Assembly (NCBI GenBank): GCA_001929475.1
Contig: LXFE01000153.1
Location: forward strand, 1-22,851
Direction of reading: 5' to 3'
From: Neolecta irregularis DAH-3
Taxonomy: Eukaryota > Ascomycota > Neolectomycetes > Neolectales > Neolectaceae
Length of the DNA: 22,851 nt
Shown one piece after another: positions 9,595 to 18,854 of the stretch. The position numbers and the translations under genes were made by a program. How positions within the stretch are numbered: position 1 is the first letter of the stretch; every line of letters begins with the position of its first letter. The notes beneath the pieces are model-generated. The model ran no database searches, had not been told where the DNA came from, and was given only the letters and a program-made list of their open reading frames with translations.

Positions 9595-10839
9595 TATCCC
9601 AGTTTCGCTAGCTTCGCCGACAGCCCAAGGTCGTTTCCCAGGCTTGTTGTTTCACCCATAGTACACTTTTTAGGAATTGCAAGCCCATTGGCTCACAGAT
9701 TTTTTCATTACTATGGTGCGGGGGACGGCGCCGCATAAGGCAAAACGTGGTGGCCATGCTTGTCAATTCTTCATTATTATGTCTCTAAAAAGACAAGGGT
9801 CTAGGATTTTCTTCCAATTTCCTACCATTTGCACTCCCTAAGTGGTGCTTCTGTCATAACAGAGCAGACTTTTTATCAGGCTATGGTTTTTTCTCGCTAC
9901 ATAATTTTTGGCCAAGTATAACTGACCGAGTTGCTTGCACGTTACACGAAGATGCACTCCATCTATTCAACTATTGCCGTACCACAACCTAGATATAGTG
10001 GCGGTTATTGTGAGCATTGAGTGTCCGTGGCAAAGCTTGTAGCTACTTGGGTCGGTGGTACTGCTTGCCACAGTCAGGCTGCATTGATCAGCGTCGACGT
10101 CAGTGAGTCTTGAACCGTTGGGAGAGTCATGATGGCTTGCGATGAGGGGTGCTTGTCTGATCGTGGGGCATGATTAAGTCCCCACAGCTGTCGTACAGAG
10201 CGCAATCCTGTCTCATGCAGGAGATTGTTTGCATTGCTAGTGGAGCTACATTGAGGGGGCTCGAGTCCCACATGGCCACTTTAAGGAGCTGCGGGAATAA
10301 CAAATGGCGCATGCCAAATGAAGTCTGGGTCGACAATAATGGATTGGTCCATGTGGGTGCCTCGTGTTTGTGACCGAGAAAGCCGACAGGCAGTTCAGTG
10401 ATAGATTTCATTCAAGGAGGTCCCTAGCATGTCACGACTAGTGTAGTGTAGGGTCCTGTTGGAATCGTATTTGGAGAATTATCCTGGGACAGAACAGGCA
10501 GAGTGGATGATGAATTTGGCCGTCTTTACTGACGACTCTTCGCCTCGTATGTCTTCTCCCCGTCTATTTCTGGAATGAAAATATCTTTTGTGGGGGTTGA
10601 GACTTGTGAAATTCTTCAAACAAGTGCTAAGAAAATTACTTTTGATAACGAGTAATGGCGAGCACGCGATTGATTGATTATATAGAAGGCTAATATAGTA
10701 AACTAGTGTGATGCAGCAAATCTAGAGCAATAATTATTATTGAACACGAAATACAAAAGAACGTGTTACATACAGGCTACATTTGAAGAGTTTTCGAGGA
10801 TTTTGACACGACTGGGATAACATGATTATTTAGACTGGA

Positions 10840-10927
10840 GGGCCCGAGTCCTACAACGGACTGCGACAGGACTATTCATATGATAACAGAAGCAGTCACA
10901 TCAGTTGTAGCGACTAGAAAGGGACCC
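10840..10927. repeat. Inverted repeat able to form a long hairpin
   Basis: Arm 10840-10857 pairs with arm 10904-10927. CTACAAC pairs with GTTGTAG (7 bp), AGTC pairs with GACT after one bulged C, and GGGCCC pairs with GGGACCC after an internal loop. That makes about 17 bp closing a loop of about 46 nt. The loop contains a smaller AGGACT element that could compete with the left arm. There is no terminal poly-T or box C/D pair that would define an RNA class. Confidence 0.35.
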
Positions 10928-11260
10928 AAGAGAAGGAAAATAAACGAAACCCTTTAAATATCCTCCAAAATACAAAATATTAAGTGTACCATTTACATGC
11001 CACGTGGTCCCCTCCAATCCACAAACACGAGGTTGTTCGTGTGTAAGATGATGATTACGGTACAGAGCTCTACATTTTATGCGGGGAAGGAGTATCCATA
11101 AGGGATGATGTGAAATGAAAATAGGCGACTAGGATGATCATTCAACCAAGCTGTTGATAGTTGGATATTGTTGAGACTGCTACAACTACTGATCATGCTG
11201 TCGTTGCCAATATCTAATGCCTTAAAACCTCCAAAATCATTCCCAAGATGCGAATTTCGT

Positions 11261-14132
11261 TCATGATTTGACCCACCTTTTCACAATGCTAGGCAACTTT
11301 GAACTGGACTCCTCTACAAAGCCCTGCAGCTCCCCCAGGCCCACCTCCAAACACCACATCCTGCATTCTCGTGCTAGCCCACCCCCAAATGCACCCCCAG
11401 ATGCTGTTACCATTAGTCCTTTACGACCTAGAATATCCCATGAATTCATAGCGGTAACTCTATCAACAATTCGGATTGCGCCACTGCTGGCTGTACTACC
11501 TGCTGACGCAGCCGACACTTCGGCTTTCTTCAAGATGACGCGGTACTCTTCGTAAGCCATGTTGAAATTTACAGTTTCGCTGTCACGGGCATCGACTTGA
11601 GCTGCCGAGATGAGAAGCGCGAGTTCAAGCAGTGTAAGACCTGTGCAGTTAGTTTTGATTTTGATCTTACTACATATACCTTTGAGCAAATAGGATCTTG
11701 AGGTTGGTAAAACTAACGCGTTTCCTCGAAATGATTGAGCGGAGGGGATTGATTCGACGGTCGTAAGCCGTTTGATAGGTAGCAAACATGTTAGATGGAA
11801 CGCGCGCACGTCTTTACTCTCACAAAAGATCTGTTCGACCATGTCCCTGAATCCTAGATTCAAGAACAACAACTTGTTTGTCAGAATATTTAATCACAAG
11901 ATATTACATCAATATGATGGTTCCACTGTTGAAGAATTCCAACTTCCTCGCCCGTCAGGACGTTTTGATCAAAATCGCCGGATTCTTCAAAGCTTATAAA
12001 TAAACTTGCTTTACAGATCTCCTCAAAGGTTCCAAAAGATTCTGGCAAACTGATTTGATATGACCGATGACTGAATCTACTTTTAACCCGTTTCTCAAGC
12101 GAATCGGCGATATCCTCAACTATTAGTTACCTGCGAACAAATTGATTTACATAACGACACGTCAATCCAAGAACTGCAATCGGGGCCTTCTTGTTCTGCG
12201 CGATATCGAAAAGATTATAGAGTAAAGTCTGCCTCGGATGGTGAACAAACTGGTCAAATTCATCGAGAATAAATATGACAGAACTGGAAATAGTGGCGCG
12301 TCCGATAGTTTCCTCGTCGTCCTGGGTGATTCCAAGTTCATCTGGATGTGATAATGTTCCAAGCAGTGCGGTAAGCATGTCTGAGTAACTCTTCTAACAT
12401 ATTCAAACGCTGAAATGGTAAAACGGCAGCATACGAGTTCTTTAGACTGAGATTCAATATCCATTTCATTGGCCAATTGCCTAGCAATCTCTTTGAGAGC
12501 TAAACGATCGTCCGTTTGTGCGTACCCTGAAAGTCGAACGACCATAAATGCATCATGATACGCGGTCCGAAGATTTCGAATTGCTGCATTAACGATCTAA
12601 TAGAAGTCAACGCTACGGTCGGTCATAAGCCACTTACAGAGCTTTTTCCAACGGAACGTGGACCGTGGATAATGCACGAATTACTCTCACCTGAAACAAC
12701 TGTTTGTTGGAGTAAGTCATAAATTTTCCTGACGTTCACAAAAGTACCTTGACGATACGTACTTGTAGTAGCCATCTTGTCCAATGAGAGGAATTGGAAT
12801 GCGTCCCATCAGTTTTCCAAGAATATGGTTTTGAATTCTGGTGAAAAACTCTTCAGGGAGAATACCGTCTGTAGCCAACGACATTTGAGAAACATTTCCC
12901 ATTTCCTTCCCCTGCTCATCGATGCCATCGGAAGTTTGCGGTTCTTCCTCTTCGTCTGTTTCGTGGAATGGGTTTGCAGAGGGATCGATGTTGACGGATA
13001 GTTCATTTAGTTCGCACTCGTCTAAAGGGTTTGACTTGTCTGAATCTGTTTGAGATACTTCTTCTACCTCATCCTTAGGGATAGAGTATCGCTTTCCGAA
13101 CTTGACAGGTGAAGAAGAAATAATTGATTCACTTTTTGAGGGAACTGAACGACGAGGCTTCTGCCCTGAAGAACCGGTTTCCTCCAGTTCTCCATCTGCC
13201 TCAAAATCATCATTGTCCGGCTTTTTCAGCGACAAGAGGCCCTTTCGAAAGGTAGAAGAGGGTGGATTAGTGATCACCACATGCTTCGCGTTGCCCAAGT
13301 TCAAAGGCTCTTGATCCGAGGATTCTCCATCTTTTACCTGGGAATTACTCTTGACAGGTTTTCGCCGAGGTAGTGTTTTGGCGCGTGATCTGACAGGAGA
13401 AGAAGCAATTGACTTGGTCTTAGCTGACGGTTTACGACCATATTTCTTTCTACCCGGCTGTTCAGTAATTGATGAATCAGATTTTTCGGCTTGCAGAGTC
13501 TCCTCTTCGGGCGATTCAAACTCTGTCGGGCTCTTTGAAGATGATAATTTTGCGTTTTCTGTAGTGGTTTTCTTTCTTTGAGATACCTTCTTGATAGTCT
13601 CTGCCTTTTTCTCACTTCCAACACGGTTATGGCCTACTCTCTTTTTGCTAGAATGAACTCTTTTCGAGCTTTTCTTTATTTCAGTATCGGGAGGTGGACC
13701 CTGACTTCTCAAACTCCTCCCGCTTCCAGGGGTCTTCTTGGATGATATTGACAACTGATGATGAACTGGTAGTTGTATATCTTTTGGAGTGTTTACAGGC
13801 CTTGTGGATTTGACTTGTTCTTTACTTTGTGTATTCGAGGGATGTTTCGACGAAGACTTGGATGGGGTCTTGTGGTATTGCCTCTTAGGCGTACTGGGAT
13901 GTAAAGCGGCAGCAACTGTGGACCCTTCTTTCCGGTTTGATTTCTTGGTATGAAATGATTGAGAAGGCTGGGAGGATAGAGCAACTGATTCTGGATCCCA
14001 GTAGGCGGAGTCATACTCATTTTCTTCCCTTGGTATTGAAACATCTTTTACTCTGGTCTGTTTTCTTGCTCTTTTAGAGATTCGGTCCTCTTCTGGAGAG
14101 TCTCTTGGACGCTTAAGAGGGTTATTCTTCAT
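11261..14132 (-). CDS. ORC4: Origin recognition complex subunit 4
   Basis: AAA+ subunit of the six-part complex that marks replication origins and loads Mcm2-7. Seven exons: 14132-12763, 12728-12638, 12596-12435, 12393-12156, 12119-11908, 11872-11680 and 11640-11261. Introns are 34-41 nt and the product is 881 residues. Residues 1 to about 430 are a low-complexity, Lys/Ser-rich tail with a GlyArgLysPro element like a weak AT-hook; S. pombe Orc4 also has a long AT-hook tail. Walker A is at 479-486 (GlyProArgSerValGlyLysSer) and Walker B at about 580-587 (ValIlePheIleLeuAspGlu). [11 protein letters not shown] follows. The C-terminus has the LeuThrLeuLeuGluLeuAla segment typical of Orc4. Intron 6 (39 nt) is in frame and stop-free. 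The ATG at 14132 is the first Met; upstream codons read only from GTG. Confidence 0.93.
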
Positions 14133-14205
14133 TGAGAGGCTGTCGTTGAAACTCTTGAAACTTGTCACACCAAATTTCGAACCAACGTTTATCTAGATCC
14201 CTCAA
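14133..14205. promoter_or_regulatory. 73-bp divergent promoter of ORC4 and the split-barrel gene
   Basis: Start codons of ORC4 and the plus-strand gene are separated by 73 bp, the same length as the ARG2/PSF2 interval. I see no ACGCGT (MCB) cell-cycle motif in it, although ORC4 is a replication gene. A TTCGAA palindrome is present. Confidence 0.5.
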
Positions 14206-14876
14206 ATGGCTCCAACCAGTCTCTCACCACACTGGGAATCACCCCAATTGCCACCTGAGGTCGTTTCATGCCTCAAACATAGTCGTTATGTACGAAGTTC
14301 TTTGATTTATGATCATTTCCTTATCAATAGCTCCATCTAGGAACATGCCATAATGATTATCCACACATTAGTCTGATGAACTTTACATATGTCCCAAAAG
14401 GCAGTCAGTATGAAGAGCATGATTGTATCATTTTGACGTGCCGGCGAAACACAAAGAAATTCATCAATATAACTGCGGTATAATGAAGAGGGGATCGCTG
14501 ACCGAACAGCTAGAACCCCAGGGTGTCTTTGCTAGTCCATGATTGGGTATCTCCACGTTCTCAAACGAACACGACCCCTAGCGCCAGCGCTCTTTCATTC
14601 TTCTTGCAGAACCTCAATCAAGCAGAATTGTCGTCTATCAGTGCCACTCTCAATGGGACTGCATGGCCACTCGAAGCCGCGGAAGCCGCATACTACAAAG
14701 AACTACACCTGCAAGCCAACCCGCCAGAAGCCAGAAGGTACGTCGACTGTCCGGACATGGTGGTGGTGAAAGTGAGAATCACCAGCGCACGAATAGTAGA
14801 TACGGAAGACCATGTCGAGAAATGGGGCAGTGAGGGACCGGCGATGGGAACAGCGGGAAGTGAGAGCAGCATATAA
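14206..14876 (+). CDS. Pyridoxamine-phosphate-oxidase-like split-barrel protein (YLR456W/YPR172W family)
   Basis: Small FMN-binding split-barrel family related to pyridoxamine 5'-phosphate oxidase. The yeast members YLR456W and YPR172W have no settled reaction. Three exons, 14206-14289, 14331-14477 and 14514-14876, give 197 residues against 204 for YLR456W. Family segments seen include LeuHisLeuGlyThr followed by IleSerLeuMetAsnPhe, IleIleLeuThrCys, AsnProArgValSerLeuLeuValHisAspTrpVal, LeuSerSerIleSerAlaThrLeuAsnGly and GluAlaAlaTyrTyrLysGluLeuHis. Introns are 41 and 36 nt. The second acceptor is set by the conserved AsnProArg codons. The C-terminus beyond ThrSerAlaArgIleVal is short and acidic. 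Confidence 0.88.
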
Positions 14877-15174
14877 GTGCATACAAGCAACAAGGGGTGG
14901 AAAGGCATAGGAGGTAAAACAGTGCTAATTAGTCACAATAGGACACCTGCACAGGGACGGGGCCACTGATTGTCGGCAGGAGTCGGATCTCTGATAGCGC
15001 TTAGTCCCAAAACGGCAACGGGCGCACCCTTATGACGCGACTGGTGCCCTTTACCCCAGAACGCGCCAACCGTTCAAGGAAGATAAAAGCGTCTCAGGCT
15101 CTCTGGCCGCCTCCACTGCCGTCCTCCCAGCGCATATACTCCTCCAACATCCCCAAATCTATTCTTCAGCTACT
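14877..15174. other. Intergenic, no gene seen
   Basis: About 300 bp between two plus-strand genes. It should hold the terminator of the split-barrel gene and the promoter of the 142-aa gene. One open frame runs from 15032 into the next gene out of phase and is a shadow. No motif stands out. Confidence 0.5.
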
Positions 15175-15603
15175 ATGTCTGTACATCCCTGCAATAGCTA
15201 CAATAACCGGTACTGCAACAACAACAACAAGCAGTATGCAGTTGACGAGTCCTCCTACGAAGTCATCTCGCATCTCGACGCTGACCCCCTCAGCAGCGTC
15301 TCCTTGCACTCTCGTATAGTTCCCCAGGAGGACGACGAGTTCACTTTTTTGAACTTTGAGAATCTTTCCTACGCGTCCGTCTTGAAAGCAGGTTCAAACA
15401 ACAGCAAACAGTCTATCGTTCAAAGAAGATCTCTACCTCGGTCACCAACCAAAGTTCATCCTCCCAAGCACGATGGTTTGGGGTCTGACGACGACTGGAC
15501 GTTTGAGAATCAACTGCTCAAATCCATTCGACGGAACCAGCGAGCAGTGGGATTGAAGAAGGATAGACTAGCTCGACGGTCTTGGTTTGTCAGGGTGTTT
15601 TAA
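15175..15603 (+). CDS. Unrecognised 142-aa protein
   Basis: A single open exon from an ATG at 15175 to TAA at 15601-15603. The N-terminus has a short Asn run from a CAA/ACA trinucleotide tract. Two acidic patches follow, GluAspAspGluPheThrPhe near residue 55 and AspAspAspTrpThrPhe near 105, each next to aromatic residues. The C-terminal 30 residues are basic. No signal peptide or membrane segment is seen. The repeated acidic-aromatic patches look like short binding motifs in a disordered protein, but this is inference. I do not recognise the family. Codon use looks like that of its neighbours. Confidence 0.6.
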   Translation: MSVHPCNSYNNRYCNNNNKQYAVDESSYEVISHLDADPLSSVSLHSRIVPQEDDEFTFLNFENLSYASVLKAGSNNSKQSIVQRRSLPRSPTKVHPPKHDGLGSDDDWTFENQLLKSIRRNQRAVGLKKDRLARRSWFVRVF

Positions 15604-15786
15604 GCGATCGGGATTTAAGGACGAGCCATTCACTCTTGTCCAACTCTTGCGCTTGGTATTCTATTTTGGCGGTGTTTCTCTTATTGGGTAATAAGTAACT
15701 GTTCTTTCTTTCTGGTAACTTCGAAACTGTGGTGGACATATAGCAGTTGCAAGATGGGCATTATAGCGGACGGAGGCTTTGGGAAT

Positions 15787-16721
15787 TTATCTATTAACCA
15801 TAATATCTTGGGTGGTCTGAATCACAGTCTGGTTGTGCATATCCACCCACTCTGCCTCTGTTGTTTTGCGGTGACTCATGATGTTCATCAAACACCATAT
15901 CTGATGGAGATAAGCAGGTCAACATTAAAGATAACAAACATGAACGAGCGCGCCTCCCCAACAATAAACATGAAACGCGTTTTCCTATCGAAGTTAAGCA
16001 CATGTCACACACACAGATAACAAAATATACCAATGCATGCGCGATAACCCAGCCAACAGATCCCTTTCTAATGCATCTCTGTAGATCTCTCCAAAACATG
16101 CTTTTACTCTCGTCGGTCCAGCCCAAGTGAACACCAATCTTCCAATACCCGCGTTCCATGTCCCGAATATTCTTACTTCGGTAGATTTCCTTGTACTCTT
16201 GTAAATCGAGATTCTTCATGTACTCTGTGACAATGACCGGTGAAACGTCGCTCGATCTGGGTAGTATCAGCTTGCTTTCTCCAAAGAGGATTTCAAGTGG
16301 AATACGTGGGTGAAAAAGCGGGAATTTGTCTGGTTGGCGATCAGGAGAGGTTGTTGTGTCTGCGATAGACGGCGGGGGCGGCGATAAAGTGTAAAGATCT
16401 GATATTTCCGGGGGCTTGTTGGCGAGTGTGTATATGGCGGACTGTTTCCAAGGGATCAGCGGTTGAAATGCGATTTGAACTTGGGATTGGGAGTCTGGGA
16501 TTTGATCATCTTCCGAGTCGATGTCGATAGGAGACGGTTCTAGAGAGTTGGCGGGGAAATTTTGGAGAGATACTCCTTGATTGGTGGGTGTCTGGTGGAT
16601 ACTGTTTCTCGGGATAAAAGCAAGTGCTAGCGAGAGCTTGGCGGGTGTATTTCTGGTCGGATGAAGCAGAGGAAGACGCTGTTATGTGGACGAGGATTGT
16701 GGGATTAGATGGCTGGTTCAT
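15787..16721 (-). CDS. Unrecognised protein, multi-exon, N-terminus uncertain
   Basis: The well-supported part is an open exon ending at 16031 and a last exon at 15900-15787, joined by a 130-nt intron with a pyrimidine-rich 3' end. The last exon reads in phase as a compact Trp- and His-rich C-terminus ending MetValAsnArg. The middle exon has a Pro-rich disordered stretch, an acidic AspIleAspSerGluAspAsp motif, then a denser region with ArgAspMetGluArgGlyTyrTrpLys. It stays open upstream to a TAA at 16684 without a Met. The only nearby ATG in another frame is at 16721; an intron of about 100 nt (16691-16592) would join it and give about 234 residues. I do not recognise the family. It diverges from CSN4 with 154 bp between starts. 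Confidence 0.55.
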
Positions 16722-16875
16722 TCATTGACCTTTTTTGGTTGTCTAACTTTGATCGAGTACGTAGAGAACACCGAGGTACTATAGTCAACCGGTGGATGAG
16801 GATGCGGGGATTCAAACGATTTTACCTAGATGGACAGCAAACTCCGCCTCGTCATCAGCATTGTCCAGACCAACA

Positions 16876-18155
16876 ATGTCTCTCGCCGATTCCCTCTCCA
16901 ATGTCAACAGTTTAACTTCCTCAAGCGACAAAGTGCAAGCCTACAGATCCGTCCTCGAGCAAATCTATGCCAATTCCCAAAACCTGCAGCAATCCCTCTC
17001 CGAATTCCTTCTCACGATCATCCAAGAATCTCATGGCCTCGCCATTTCCCGGCCCGCATTGACAGACTATGTCCATTCTCTCGACCAAATAACCGATCCA
17101 AATCAAAAACTGGAAATTCTCAAGCTTGCTTTAGACACCGTTCAACCGCGTTATACAAGCTTTGAGGAACAAGTCTGCACGATTCGCGAAAACCTCGCCG
17201 CACAATATGAATTACTAAACAAACACGAGGAAGCCGCGAAAACACTACAAGGGATCCAACTAGAATCCGGCCAACGGTTGACACCTCCCGGTTCAATTTA
17301 CAAGTAATTGATAGCATTCAGGGTAATCACCGAAGATTACAAACTCAAAATCCTCATTCGGATAATTCGCAATCTTTTAGAAATCGACGATGCGATAACT
17401 GCTGATACATACCTTAACCGCGCTCAACTGTTGATCCATATAACCGACGACCCAGAACTATTACTTCCATTCAAAGCCGCACAGGCAAAATGCTTTGACG
17501 CCAAGAGAATGTTTGTACAAGCCAGTTCCAAGTACCATGAAATAAGCTACGAAACCGTGGTGGATGGATCAGAACGTCTACAATGTCTTTCCAATTCGAT
17601 AATTTGCGGTGTTTTAGCGCCCGCAGGACCATTGAGAAGTCGATTATTAGCGAATTTGTATAAAGATGATAGAGCTGCTGGATTAGCAGAGTTTGAAATG
17701 TTGGAGAAAATGCATTTAGACCGATTAATTTCTCCTGCCCAGACTGTTGAATTTTCGAAAAAGCTGAAGGGTCATCAATTGGCGACTGTCTCTGATGGTA
17801 CGACGGTGTTGGAACAAGCTGTCCTTGAGCATAATTTGTTATCTGCGAGTATGGTGTATGATAATATTGGGTTTGGAGAGTTGGCTCGGGTTTTGGGGAT
17901 AAATGAGGAGAAGGCAGAGGAGTATGCTGCCAAGATGATTGAACAGGGTCGATTGATGGGGGAAATTGACCAGATTAAAGAGTTTATTTATTTCAATGTT
18001 CAAGAGGACGGGTTTATTGAGACGAGGAGATGGGACAAGAATATCGAGGCGCTGTGTCAGGCTGCGGAGAATATTGGTGTTGAGTTGGAAAAGATTGAGG
18101 TATGTTTATTAGGCGGGCGCTGTAGGTTAATGGGTAGAAGGTAGAGTCTGCGTGA
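16876..18155 (+). CDS. CSN4: COP9 signalosome subunit 4
   Basis: PCI-domain subunit of the COP9 signalosome, which removes Nedd8 from cullins and so tunes SCF-type ubiquitin ligases; called csnD in Aspergillus. Three exons, 16876-17276, 17322-18099 and 18138-18155, give 398 residues against about 408 in A. nidulans. The ATG at 16876 starts MetSerLeuAlaAspSerLeu; the frame is open further upstream but without support. Helical repeats come first, with GluSerGlyGlnArg | ValIleThrGluAspTyrLysLeu spanning the first splice. The PCI winged-helix part near 290-360 includes ValTyrAspAsnIleGlyPheGlyGluLeu and GlnGluAspGlyPhe. Intron 1 has an unusual GTTGAC donor. The final 5-codon exon is my choice of a 38-nt intron; reading through would end at 18144 instead. 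The end overlaps a tandem duplication. Confidence 0.92.
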
Positions 18156-18205
18156 CTAAGAGTGGGCGCTATAGGTTAACCGGTAGATGATTCGTGACTA
18201 AGAGT
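18115..18205. repeat. Imperfect tandem duplication at the CSN4 3' end
   Basis: Unit A (18115-18163, 49 nt) is directly followed by unit B (18164-18205, 42 nt). They share GGGCGCT-TAGGTTAA, GGTAG and the 3' segment CGTGACTAAGAGT. Unit B lacks 7 nt. Unit A contains the end of the last CSN4 intron, the final codons and the stop; unit B is in the 3' flank and repeats the acceptor-like TAG. Confidence 0.8.
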
Positions 18206-18449
18206 TGAGTTTGTGCATGATCTGATGGAAAGCTGTATGGCATAGATAACAGATCGAGTCAAGACAGGGGGTTCTGAGGTAAACTGGTAAATCTTCTGAC
18301 TTGAAAAGTATCTTGGGAATAGAGGAGAATGCCCCTGCAACCCAACTCTATACAATTGTCTCGTATTCGGCAAAATGATTAATAAAGGTGCTAGAATACT
18401 GTGGTTCTTGCATGTGTCATGAATATAGAAGGAGTAGCTGTCACACAAC

Positions 18450-18589
18450 GTCTTGAACATGTTCAGGTTGAAGAGTCCTAGTTATCAGAAATCTATCATT
18501 ACTTGCAAGCTCCTACATATATAATGCCAAGGCTTCAAAAAAGGGTTGAAAAGATGATTGAACGATTTTGCCTCAGATGCGGTAAACCT
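18450..18589 (-). pseudogene. Decayed copy of the 5' end of the 299-aa gene
   Basis: These 140 bp align with 1008-1145 in the same orientation. The order of exon 1, intron 1 and the start of exon 2 is kept. The start codon is AGG instead of ATG, exon 1 is 2 nt longer so the phase is lost, and the exon 2 frame soon meets TGA. The 39-nt intron matches at 36 positions with splice sites and the CTGATAACTAG end intact. The 28 exon 2 bases match at 22, with four of six changes at third codon positions. Homology stops at the start codon on one side and about 10 codons into exon 2 on the other. Confidence 0.75.
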
Positions 18590-18795
18590 TACATATTCTA
18601 CATTTCCAATCGACTCTGACCACGGAAAAGGAAGGGCAAAGTATTGCAACGATGCCGGTCGGCCGTATTAATCTTGATTTGCGGACATACTTCGGACAAA
18701 TCACTCGAAATCTCTTTGAAATAGTCGAGCGAGGCGAAGCGGGATGCCATCCAGTGCGCCGTCTTTGTTTGCCGCGAGCGGGATTGCGTCGGCGA

Positions 18796-18820
18796 CACGT
18801 GACTTGCACCCACACGTGAC
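18796..18820 (+). promoter_or_regulatory. Pair of CACGTGAC motifs upstream of TFG2
   Basis: Identical CACGTGAC octamers lie at 18796-18803 and 18813-18820, 17 bp apart and 34-59 bp upstream of the TFG2 ATG. CACGTG is the E-box core bound by Cbf1-type bHLH factors. The same octamer occurs upstream of POP1. Their place just before the ATG at 18855 supports that start over an in-frame ATG at 18744, whose extension would run through both motifs. Confidence 0.55.
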
Positions 18821-18854
18821 TCTCTCCTTTGCCGCTGCCATCCTCCTATTCGAC

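Larger units (their letters stand above)
9241..11260. other. 2-kb region with no recognisable gene, upstream of flbA
   Basis: This interval lies between the 5' end of flbA and the 3' end of ORC4. Open frames are under 95 codons, overlap antisense to one another near 10074-10411 and show no family motif or spliceable continuation. The left half, to about 10430, is more GC-rich than the right. The stretch contains short palindromes (9486-9503, 9573-9594) and a longer inverted repeat (10840-10927). It most likely holds a long flbA promoter and leader. A non-coding transcript or a decayed element is possible; nothing here proves either. Confidence 0.5.
18156..18854. other. Intergenic between CSN4 and TFG2
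   Basis: About 700 bp without an intact gene. It contains the second unit of the tandem duplication, the gene relic at 18450-18589 and, near its right end, two CACGTGAC motifs. The rest shows nothing recognisable. An open frame on the minus strand (18176-18460) has no family features. Confidence 0.6.

Noticed and set aside
10256-10270. CTCGAGTCCC resembling a tRNA B box
   Set aside because: No A box, acceptor stem or anticodon arm could be placed at a suitable distance on either strand.
10074-10411. Overlapping sense and antisense ORFs of 65-94 codons
   Set aside because: Three frames overlap on opposite strands, none resembles a known protein and none can be extended by plausible splicing.
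18744-18854. Upstream in-frame ATG that would extend TFG2 by 37 residues
   Set aside because: The extension runs through both CACGTGAC motifs and has no counterpart in the family; the ATG at 18855 gives a normal start.
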